From Xanthobacteraceae bacterium (GTDB taxonomy: Bacteria; Pseudomonadota; Alphaproteobacteria; Rhizobiales; Xanthobacteraceae): 64,000 nt of DNA. Made by a program: the position numbers and the translations under genes. Numbering within the stretch: the stretch's first letter is position 1; every line of letters starts with the position of its first letter. The notes under the pieces are model-generated. The model was not told the origin of the DNA, ran no database searches, and saw only the letters and a program-made list of their open reading frames with translations. The stretch is from NCBI GenBank assembly GCA_004297465.1, contig SCUB01000001.1, forward strand, positions 1 through 64,000, given 5' to 3'. Of this stretch, positions 33,414 to 40,812 are shown piece by piece.

Positions 33414-34262
33414 TCAGCCGCGCCGCGGCAGGCCGAGCCGCTCGCGCAACTCGCGTGGGCTCATCACCGCCCGGCCGACCGCGGCGGCAAGGGAATGCGC
33501 GCGCTCGATCAGCCCGGCGTTGCTGGCGGGGTGCCGGCGCGCGGCGTCGAACCACAGATTGTCCTCGAGGCCGATGCGCAGGCCAGGTGCCGCCGCCGCC
33601 GCCATCGCCGCGACCGGCAGTTGCGTTGCGCCGATGCCGCCGAGCGAGAACAGCATGTCCTTCGGCAGCGCCGCCGTGAGTGCGCCGATTTCGAGGAAGC
33701 TCGCCTGCGCGCTGGCGACGTTGCCGAGCAGGATGTTGGCGTAGAACGGCGGCTCGATCAGTCCGCGCGCGGCGAGAAAGCCGAGATAATTGGCCATGCC
33801 GAGATCGAACACCTCCAACTCCGGCCTGACGCCGTGTTCCTTCATGCGCGCGGCGAGTCCCGTCACGATGTCGGGCGCGTTGAGGCTGGCGCCGCTGGCG
33901 AAATTGAGCGAGGACAGCGTCAGCGAGGCCATGTCCGGCCTGAGGTCGTCGGGCAGCGTAAGCACCTCGGCGCGCTGGTCGAGGCTGGCGCCGTTGCGTC
34001 CCGAACACGATACGCACAGCACGAGATCGGGCCGCCGGTCGCGGATGCCGCCGATGATGCGGGCATAGACCTCCTTGCGGTGGCTCGGATGGCCGTCGTC
34101 GTCGCGGGCATGCAGGTGCGCGCTGCTGATGCCGACTTCGGCGCAGGCGAGCACGTCGCGCACGATCTCCTCGGGCCGCAGCGGTACATGCGCCGACAGC
34201 GCGCGCGTCGGCACCATGCCGGTCGGCGCGAGGTTGACGATCAGGGGTGTGGGCGTGGACAT
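33414..34262 (-). CDS. BKACE / DUF849 beta-keto acid cleavage enzyme
   Basis: 282 residues from the ATG at 34262. Zinc-dependent TIM-barrel family whose known members condense a beta-keto acid with acetyl-CoA and cleave it to acetoacetate plus a new acyl-CoA-type product (3-keto-5-aminohexanoate cleavage enzyme). Visible motifs: IVNLAPTGMVP near the start, GISSAHLHARDDDGHPSHRKEVY (~45-67, zinc His pair), ASGASLNAPDIV, PELEVFDLGMANYLGFLAARGLI and GLRIGLEDNLWF. It is set between a sugar acyltransferase gene and a glycosyltransferase gene on the same strand, an odd place for this family. The upstream 34361 start was rejected, as it adds a basic non-family extension. Confidence 0.92.
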   Translation of the reverse strand: MSTPTPLIVNLAPTGMVPTRALSAHVPLRPEEIVRDVLACAEVGISSAHLHARDDDGHPSHRKEVYARIIGGIRDRRPDLVLCVSCSGRNGASLDQRAEVLTLPDDLRPDMASLTLSSLNFASGASLNAPDIVTGLAARMKEHGVRPELEVFDLGMANYLGFLAARGLIEPPFYANILLGNVASAQASFLEIGALTAALPKDMLFSLGGIGATQLPVAAMAAAAAPGLRIGLEDNLWFDAARRHPASNAGLIERAHSLAAAVGRAVMSPRELRERLGLPRRG

Positions 34263-34285
34263 CGGATATTTTTCACTGGTGGGGG

Positions 34286-34942
34286 TCAGTCGACGGTCTT
34301 GCCATCGTAGCCGGCAATGCCGGTCTTGACGATGCGCGCCGGATTGCCGAGCGCGAGACAATGCGCCGGCACGTCGCGCGTCACCACGCTGCCCGCGCCG
34401 ATCACCGCGTTGTCGCCGATGGTGATCTTCGGCAGCACCACGGCGCCGGCGCCGATCATCGCCCCCTTGCCGATCGTCACCTGTCCGGCGATCACCACGC
34501 CGGGACCGATGGACACGAACGGCCCGAACCGGGCGTGGTGGCCGATGCCGACGCCGCGATTGATGAAAACAAAAGCCTCGAACGCGCTGGCCGCGCCGAG
34601 CACCGCGCCGGCGTTGACATACGAGCCCGGCCCGAACCGGCAGTCACGCGGCGGCGCCACCGTGGCGTCGATCAGGGCGAGGGGGCGCGAGAAGCCGCGC
34701 GCTTTCGCCTCGCGCGCCGCGGTCTGGCGGTTGGCCGGCGTGAACAGCGGCACCACGAAGGGTAACCCGCGAATGGCGTCATCGAGCGTATCCGGCGCGA
34801 TTTCCAGTGTCCCGTCGGACAGGAAGCTGTCGCCGTCGCGATTCTTGACGCCGGCGCGAATGGCGATGCCGGAGCGGCGCAGGCTTTCCTCGATGTCGAC
34901 CAGGATCGGGGAGCCGGTGCCGTAGATTACGACATCTTCCAT
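34286..34942 (-). CDS. NeuD/PglD-type sugar acyltransferase (left-handed beta helix)
   Basis: 218 residues. N-terminal Rossmann-like part (VVIYGTGSPILVDIEESLRRSGI) with the substrate-binding region, then hexapeptide repeats from about residue 95 (NAGAVLGAASAFEAFVFINRGVGIGHHARFG, SIGPGVVIAGQVTIGKGAMIGAGAVV, IGDNAVIGAGSVVTRDV). The His in GIGHHARFG fits the catalytic base position. Such enzymes N- or O-acylate an amino sugar using acyl-CoA. Its start overlaps the end of the aminotransferase gene by 16 bases, so the two are coupled. Confidence 0.9.
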   Translation of the reverse strand: MEDVVIYGTGSPILVDIEESLRRSGIAIRAGVKNRDGDSFLSDGTLEIAPDTLDDAIRGLPFVVPLFTPANRQTAAREAKARGFSRPLALIDATVAPPRDCRFGPGSYVNAGAVLGAASAFEAFVFINRGVGIGHHARFGPFVSIGPGVVIAGQVTIGKGAMIGAGAVVLPKITIGDNAVIGAGSVVTRDVPAHCLALGNPARIVKTGIAGYDGKTVD

Positions 34943-36036
34943 TGCAGGATTCCTTCCTTCACGGCGGCGGCGGCGCGCGCGAATTCGCCGCCCGCCATTT
35001 CGGGCTGGATCGGCAGGCTGATGAGGCGGCGCGCCAGTTCCTCGGTGCGCGGCAGCGCGGGAATCGAAATGGTCGCGAACGCGGGCTGGACATGCAGCGG
35101 CGGGGTGTAATGCACGGCGGTGCCGATGCCGGCGCGCGCGAGATGGCTGCGCAGGCCATCGCGGCCGTCGCAGGTGATGGCAAACTGCTGATAGACGCAG
35201 CCGTCAGGATCGGGCGGAAGGCCGACGCCGAGGTCCGCGAGCGCCTCGCGATAATGGGAGGCCAGCATGCGGCGCTCGGCGTTGCCGGCATCAAGATGGG
35301 GCAGCAACGCGCCCAGGATCGCCGCCTGCATCTCGTCGAGTCGGGAATTGAAGCCGACCGCCGCGCTGACGCGGTGATCGTCATTCCAGCCGTAGCAGCG
35401 CAGCGCGCGCACCCGGTCGGCGAACGCGACGTCGTTGCTGACGATGGCGCCGCCATCGCCGATGCCGCCGAGGTTTTTCGTCGGATAGAACGAGAACGCG
35501 CCGGCGTGGCCAAAGCCGCCCACCTTGCGGCCGTCGCTATAAGCGCCATGGGCTTGCGCGCAGTCCTCGACCAGCGCCAGGTGGTGCGTGCGCGCGATCG
35601 CCGCCAGCCGCGCCATGTCGGCGGCATGGCCGAATAGGTGCACCGGCACGATGGCCCGCGTGCGCGGCGTGATAGCGGCCTCCACGGCGGCCGGATCGAT
35701 GCAGCGCGTCACCGCATCGACATCGACAAAGCAGGGCCGCGCGCCGCAATGCAGGATGGCCTGGGCGGTGCCGGCAGCGGTCAGCGCCGTGGTGATAACC
35801 TCGTCGCCGGCGCCGATGCCCAGCGCGCGCAGCGCCAGCGCCAGCGCGTCCGTGCCGGAGGCGACGCCGATGCAATGCCTGACGCCGAGATAGGCGGCGA
35901 ACTGCGCCTCGAAGCGTTCGAGTGCCGGGCCGAGAATATAGTGGCTGCCGTCAATCACCTGCCGGATCGCGGTGTCGATCTCGGCACGGAAGCGTTTGAT
36001 ACGCAATTGTGGCGCGGCTTGCGGCAGGCGGATCAT
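34927..36036 (-). CDS. DegT/DnrJ/EryC1-family sugar aminotransferase
   Basis: 369 residues from the ATG at 36036, which overlaps the stop of the cupin gene (ATGA). PLP-dependent transamination of a keto-sugar nucleotide. Features: IDGSHYILGPALERFEAQFAAYLGVRHCIGVASGTDAL (~25-62), EDCAQAHGA (~155-163, the PLP-contacting Asp) and FSFYPTKNLGGIGDGGAIV (~175-193, with the Schiff-base Lys). By pairing with a FdtA-like cupin it is most like FdtB/QdtB, which form 3-amino-3,6-dideoxyhexoses on dTDP, but substrate is not proven. A longer frame upstream is antisense or out of family and was excluded. Confidence 0.94.
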   Translation of the reverse strand: MIRLPQAAPQLRIKRFRAEIDTAIRQVIDGSHYILGPALERFEAQFAAYLGVRHCIGVASGTDALALALRALGIGAGDEVITTALTAAGTAQAILHCGARPCFVDVDAVTRCIDPAAVEAAITPRTRAIVPVHLFGHAADMARLAAIARTHHLALVEDCAQAHGAYSDGRKVGGFGHAGAFSFYPTKNLGGIGDGGAIVSNDVAFADRVRALRCYGWNDDHRVSAAVGFNSRLDEMQAAILGALLPHLDAGNAERRMLASHYREALADLGVGLPPDPDGCVYQQFAITCDGRDGLRSHLARAGIGTAVHYTPPLHVQPAFATISIPALPRTEELARRLISLPIQPEMAGGEFARAAAAVKEGILQWKMS

Positions 36037-36485
36037 GCGAAGTCGATCAGTTCCGGCTGGGCGCGGTCGAAATGCCGCATGTGGGCGTAGCGCTCGGGCG
36101 CGGCCACCAGCACCACTGCATCCGGCGAAAAATCGTGCATTTGCAGCCAGACCCCGGCCGCGATCAGCAGGCCCACGGAAGGGCTGGCCATTTCGATGGA
36201 TTGCCTGTCCCGGCCGTTGTCGAGATCGAACACGACGTGTCCGGCCATCGCCATTGCTACTTGCGGCACCGAGCAGGCATGGTTGCCGCGCGTGTGCGGC
36301 GGATCGCTCGGCCGGATGTAGAACAGGCGGTTGATCGCGAAGGGCAGCATGGCGCTGGCGTCGAGCACGCCAAGTTCGCCGCGCGGATCGCGATGGATGT
36401 CGAGCGCAACGGGCCGCGCGCCATGCAGGAGCCGGCTGTCCTTGGTGAGGCGGACGAAAGGGGAGAGGACGGAAGTGGAAACCAT
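36033..36485 (-). CDS. FdtA/QdtA-like cupin (sugar 3,4-ketoisomerase family), altered active site
   Basis: 150 residues from the ATG at 36485; an ATG at 36542 would add 19. It has the WxcM/FdtA cupin layout: ALDIHRDPRGELGVLD, LPFAINRLFYI, PPHTRGNHACSVPQV, and ASPSVGLLIAAGVWLQMHDFSPDAVVLVAAPERY. These enzymes convert dTDP-4-keto-6-deoxyglucose to the 3-keto form. In typical members the central motif reads RGxHAH and the later one VWHE; here they are RGNHAC and VWLQ, so two conserved His positions are lost. Function may therefore differ. First gene of the cluster; the 211-base gap to the divergent yciA gene must hold its promoter. Confidence 0.85.
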   Translation of the reverse strand: MVSTSVLSPFVRLTKDSRLLHGARPVALDIHRDPRGELGVLDASAMLPFAINRLFYIRPSDPPHTRGNHACSVPQVAMAMAGHVVFDLDNGRDRQSIEMASPSVGLLIAAGVWLQMHDFSPDAVVLVAAPERYAHMRHFDRAQPELIDFA

Positions 36486-36696
36486 AGTCTGTCGGAAGGT
36501 CCATGCGCGGGTCGTAAGAGACGGCCGACGGCGAGATGCCATCGGTATTCCCATGCGTGTCAGTATAGCCAGACAGCCATCGGGTTCACACCCCAGGCGC
36601 GGTTTTTTGCATCTCAAACGCAGGGAGAGGGTCCCCCAAGGCGTCGGGTTTGAAAAAGTCACATGGGCGGAGGGCCATTTGCGCTAAGCTTCGGCC

Positions 36697-37119
36697 ATGC
36701 CGAATCTTTCGTCATCCGCTTCATCCGATCTGCCGGGGACGCCGCGCGGCGAACTGTCGCTCAGGACGCTGGCGATGCCGGCTGACACCAACCAGAACGG
36801 CGACATCTTCGGCGGCTGGCTGCTGAGCCAGATGGACATCGCCGGCGGTATTTTCGCCTTCAAGGTTGCCCGCGGCCGCGTCGCGACCGTCGCGGTGGAC
36901 GCGATGACGTTCCGCAAGCCGGTCGGTGTCGGCGACGTGGTCTCGGTTTACGCCGATCTTATCCGCATCGGCAGTTCATCCATCACGTTACGGATCGAAG
37001 CCTGGGTCACGCGCCGCAGTGAATCGGGCGGCATTCTTGTGACCGACGGCAACTTTACCTATGTGGCGATAGATGACGCGGGCCTCGCCCGATCCATCGC
37101 CGTCGCGCACGGGACATGA
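36697..37119 (+). CDS. yciA: Acyl-CoA thioesterase, YciA type
   Basis: 140 residues. Hotdog-fold acyl-CoA hydrolase: NQNGDIFGGWLLSQMDIAGGIFA (residues ~32-54, with the catalytic Asp region), VAVDAMTFRKPVGVGDVV (~65-82) and a conserved C-terminal FTYVAIDD. YciA enzymes act on a broad range of acyl-CoAs. It precedes the beta-oxidation genes but with a 149-base gap. Confidence 0.9.
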   Translation: MPNLSSSASSDLPGTPRGELSLRTLAMPADTNQNGDIFGGWLLSQMDIAGGIFAFKVARGRVATVAVDAMTFRKPVGVGDVVSVYADLIRIGSSSITLRIEAWVTRRSESGGILVTDGNFTYVAIDDAGLARSIAVAHGT

Positions 37120-37268
37120 AACCCGGAGCAGGGACTGACGCGCGAGTGGGGACGCAAGCCGGATTTTTTGAAAAGATCATGCCTGGACAAAAAGATAAGC
37201 TCGAATCTGATCAATTCAGGTGAAATGCAAGGCCGATTCGCCGCCGGTCAACCGGAAGGACGCTTGCC

Positions 37269-39521
37269 ATGACCTTGAAAGAACTGCGCCGCCAATGGCT
37301 GTCGCGCCCGATCTTCACCTGGGGCCGCAAGGTCATGCCGGCGATGTCCGACACCGAGCGCGAGGCGCTGGAAGCCGGCGACGTGTGGTGGGACGCCGAG
37401 CTGTTCACCGGTCAGCCCGACTGGGCCAGGCTGTTGGCGACGCCCGCCGCGAAGCTTTCGCCGGACGAGGAGGCCTTTCTCGCCGGGCCGGTCGAGGAAC
37501 TGTGCGCCATGCTCGACGACTGGCGCATCAACTGGGAGCTGGGCGACCTGCCGCCGGAGGTGTGGGCCTTCATCAAGGCCAAGGGCTTCTTCGGCATGAT
37601 TATCCCGAAGGACTATGGCGGCCTCGGCTTTTCCGCCTATGCCCACTCCGAGGTGGTGCGCAAGGTTTCGACCCGCTCGGTCGCCGCCGCCGTCACCGTG
37701 ATGGTGCCCAATTCGCTCGGGCCGGGCGAATTGCTGATGCGCTACGGCACCCCGGAGCAGCGCCAGTTCTGGCTGCCGCGCCTCGCCGACGGCCGCGAGG
37801 TTCCCTGCTTCGGGCTGACCAGCCCGGAGGCCGGCTCCGACGCCGCGGCGATGACCGACCGTGGCGTCATCTGCAAGGGGCTGCATGAGGGCCGCGAGGT
37901 CATCGGCCTCAGGCTCAACTGGCACAAGCGCTACATCACGCTGGGGCCGGTTGCCACCGTGCTCGGCCTCGCCTTCAAGGCCTACGATCCCGATCACCTC
38001 ATCGGCGACAAGGAAGACCTCGGCATCACCGTGGCGCTGGTGCCGACCGACACGCCGGGCGTCGAGATCGGCGCCCGCCATCTGCCGTCGCTGCAGGTGT
38101 TCCAGAACGGCCCGAACTGGGGCCGCGACGTGTTCCTGCCGCTCGATGCCATCATCGGCGGTCCCGCGAACATCGGCGAGGGCTGGAAGATGCTGATGAG
38201 CGCGCTCGCGGCCGGGCGCGGCATTTCATTGCCTTCACTGTCGGCGGCGGCGGCGGCGTTCTGCGCCCGCACCACCGGCGCCTATGCGCGTATCCGCGAG
38301 CAGTTCAACATCCCGATCGGCAAGTTCGAGGGCATCGAGGAGCCGCTCGGCCGCATCGCCGGCGCGGCCTACCTCATCGACGCGGCGCGGCGGCTGACCT
38401 GCGCCGGGCTCGACCAGGGCCATCATCCGGCGGTGATCTCCGGCATCATGAAGCTGCACGCCACCGAGCGCATGCGCGGCGCGGTCAACGACGCCATGGA
38501 CGTGCACGCCGGCAAGGCGGTGATCGACGGGCCGCAGAACTATCTCGGCAGCCTCTACCGCGCGGTGCCGATCGGCATCACCGTCGAGGGCGCCAACATC
38601 CTCACCCGCAATCTCATCGTGTTCGGGCAGGGCGCGATCCGCTCCCATCCGTACCTGCTCGAAGAGATGATGGCGCTCGGCGAGGCGGATTCCGAACGCG
38701 GTTTCGAGCGTTTCGACAAGGCGTTCTGGAGCCATGCCGGCCACAGCACGCGCAACGCCCTGCGCGCCTGGCTGCATAGCTGGACCGGCGGGCTGTTCGC
38801 GACCGCGCCGCGCGCCGGCGAGGCCACCCGCTTCTATGGCCAGTTGTCGCGCTATGCCGCGACCTTCGCGTTGCTGTCCGATATCGCGCTGCTCACGCTG
38901 GGCGGCGCGCTCAAGCGCCGCGAGATGCTGTCGGCGCGGCTCGGCGACATCCTGTCCGAGCTTTACCTGTTGTCGGCCGCGCTCAAGCGCTGGGACGACG
39001 AAGGCCGGCAGGAGGCCGACCTGCCGGTGCTCGAATGGTGCATGGAAACCGGCTTCAAGACCATCCAGCTGCGCATCGTCGAGGTACTGGCCAACCTGCC
39101 GAACCGGCCGGTGGCGTGGCTGCTGCGCTTCATGATCCAGCCGTTCGGCACCACCAGGCACGGGCCGCGCGATACGCTCACTCAAGCTTGCGCGCAATTG
39201 CTGCTGGAACCGTCGGCGACGCGCGACCGGCTCACCGCCGGCCTTTACGCTCCCACCGACGATTCCGGCCCGGCGCGGCTCGAACGCGCGTTCCTGCTCG
39301 TCCACGACACCGAGCCGGTGCGCAAGACCTTGCGCGCGGCGCATGTCTCGGACCTCAAGGCGGCGCAACAGCAGGGCCTCATCACCGAGATCGACGTCCA
39401 GCGCCTCGCCGCCGCGCAGGAGGCGGTGCGCAAGGTGATCGAGGTCGACGACTTTCCCCCGCGGGTGCTGACGCGGCATGAAGCCGGCGGCGCGCTCGCG
39501 CAAACACGGGCGGCGGGCTGA
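37269..39521 (+). CDS. fadE: Long-type acyl-CoA dehydrogenase, FadE-like
   Basis: 750 residues, somewhat shorter than E. coli FadE (about 814). First step of fatty-acid beta-oxidation with FAD. Motifs: GFFGMIIPKDYGGLGFSAYAHSEVV (~104-128), CFGLTSPEAGSDAAAMTD (~180-197, flavin/substrate loop), and GRIAGAAYLIDAARRLT with the C-terminal DUF1974-like domain (~480-740). The stop overlaps the thiolase start by one base (TGATG), so the two are coupled. Confidence 0.95.
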   Translation: MTLKELRRQWLSRPIFTWGRKVMPAMSDTEREALEAGDVWWDAELFTGQPDWARLLATPAAKLSPDEEAFLAGPVEELCAMLDDWRINWELGDLPPEVWAFIKAKGFFGMIIPKDYGGLGFSAYAHSEVVRKVSTRSVAAAVTVMVPNSLGPGELLMRYGTPEQRQFWLPRLADGREVPCFGLTSPEAGSDAAAMTDRGVICKGLHEGREVIGLRLNWHKRYITLGPVATVLGLAFKAYDPDHLIGDKEDLGITVALVPTDTPGVEIGARHLPSLQVFQNGPNWGRDVFLPLDAIIGGPANIGEGWKMLMSALAAGRGISLPSLSAAAAAFCARTTGAYARIREQFNIPIGKFEGIEEPLGRIAGAAYLIDAARRLTCAGLDQGHHPAVISGIMKLHATERMRGAVNDAMDVHAGKAVIDGPQNYLGSLYRAVPIGITVEGANILTRNLIVFGQGAIRSHPYLLEEMMALGEADSERGFERFDKAFWSHAGHSTRNALRAWLHSWTGGLFATAPRAGEATRFYGQLSRYAATFALLSDIALLTLGGALKRREMLSARLGDILSELYLLSAALKRWDDEGRQEADLPVLEWCMETGFKTIQLRIVEVLANLPNRPVAWLLRFMIQPFGTTRHGPRDTLTQACAQLLLEPSATRDRLTAGLYAPTDDSGPARLERAFLLVHDTEPVRKTLRAAHVSDLKAAQQQGLITEIDVQRLAAAQEAVRKVIEVDDFPPRVLTRHEAGGALAQTRAAG

Positions 39522-40804
39522 TGGCGCGTCCGGTCTATCTCGTCGATGGCGCCCGCACGCCGTTCCTCAAGGCGCGCGCCGGGCCGGGGCCGTTCACGCC
39601 GGTCGATCTCGCCGTTCAGTGCGGCCGGCCGCTGCTGGCGCGCCAGCCATTTCCGCCCGCCGCGTTCGATCAGGTCATCCTCGGCTGCGTCAACGTCATC
39701 GCCGACGAGATGAATCCGGCGCGCGTCGCGGCGCTGCGGCTCGGCATGGGCGAGGCGATGACTGCCTTCACCGAGCAGGTCAATTGCGGCTCAGGCATGC
39801 AGTCGATCGACACCGCGTTCCGCTACATCCGCGAGGGCGTGTCCGACCTCGTCCTCGCCGGTGGCGCCGAGGCGCTCAGCCACGCGCCGCTGGTGTGGCC
39901 GCAACAGGGCGTGCGCTGGTTCGCGGGTCTTGCCATGGCGCGGGGGCTGGGCGCCAAGATCGCGGCGGCGCTCAAGCTGCGGCCCGGTTTCCTCAAGCCG
40001 ATCATCGGGCTTGAGCGCGGCCTCACCGATCCCATTGTCGAATTGAACATGGGGCAGACCGCGGAAGTGGTGGCGCATCTGTTCGGCATCACCCGCGAGC
40101 AGTGCGACGCCTATGCCGCCGGGAGCCATCAGCGGCTGGCGCGCGCGCAAGGCGAGGGCTTTCTCAGGGACGAGATCGAAACCGCGTTCGACCGCGCCGG
40201 CCGGTTCTACGATGCCGATGACGGCGTGCGGCCGGATTCCACGCCCGACAAGCTCGCCAGGCTCAAGCCGGTGTTCGAGCGGCCGTGGGGCAAGGTGACG
40301 GCGGGCAACAGCTCGCAGATCACCGACGGGGCTTCGTGGGTGATCGTCGCGTCCGAAGACGCCCTGAAGAAACACGGCCTGACGCCGAAGGCGCGGATCG
40401 TCGACAGCCAGTGGTCGGCGCTCGATCCCACCGTGATGGGGCTCGGCCCGGTGCTGGCGGTCACCGCGCTGATGAAACGCAACGCGATGACGCTCGATGA
40501 CATCGAGCTTCTCGAACTTAACGAGGCGTTCGCGGCGCAGGTGCTCGGGTGTCTTGCGGCCTGGGAGCACGACAAGTTTTGCCGCGAGGTGCTCGGCCTC
40601 GATGGTGCCGCCGGCAGCTTCGACCGCGACCGCCTCAACGTCGACGGCGGCGCCATCGCGCTCGGCCATCCGGTCGGCGCCAGCGGCAACCGCATCACGC
40701 TGCATCTCGTGAACGCGCTGCGGCGGCTCGGCAAAAAGCGCGGCATCGCCACCCAGTGCGTCGGCGGCGGCATCGGCGGCGCGCTGCTCGTCGAGACGGT
40801 GTGA
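39521..40804 (+). CDS. fadI: Acetyl-CoA C-acyltransferase (thiolase), FadI-like
   Basis: 427 residues. Thiolase that cleaves 3-ketoacyl-CoA. Active-site Cys in FTEQVNCGSGMQSID (~residue 88), the ELNEAFAAQ motif (~330), GHPVGASGNRI (~385, His base) and the C-terminal CVGGGIGGALL (Cys acid/base). Between fadE and fadJ in the same orientation; the last lies 8 bases on. Confidence 0.94.
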   Translation: MARPVYLVDGARTPFLKARAGPGPFTPVDLAVQCGRPLLARQPFPPAAFDQVILGCVNVIADEMNPARVAALRLGMGEAMTAFTEQVNCGSGMQSIDTAFRYIREGVSDLVLAGGAEALSHAPLVWPQQGVRWFAGLAMARGLGAKIAAALKLRPGFLKPIIGLERGLTDPIVELNMGQTAEVVAHLFGITREQCDAYAAGSHQRLARAQGEGFLRDEIETAFDRAGRFYDADDGVRPDSTPDKLARLKPVFERPWGKVTAGNSSQITDGASWVIVASEDALKKHGLTPKARIVDSQWSALDPTVMGLGPVLAVTALMKRNAMTLDDIELLELNEAFAAQVLGCLAAWEHDKFCREVLGLDGAAGSFDRDRLNVDGGAIALGHPVGASGNRITLHLVNALRRLGKKRGIATQCVGGGIGGALLVETV

Positions 40805-40812
40805 GGACGGGC

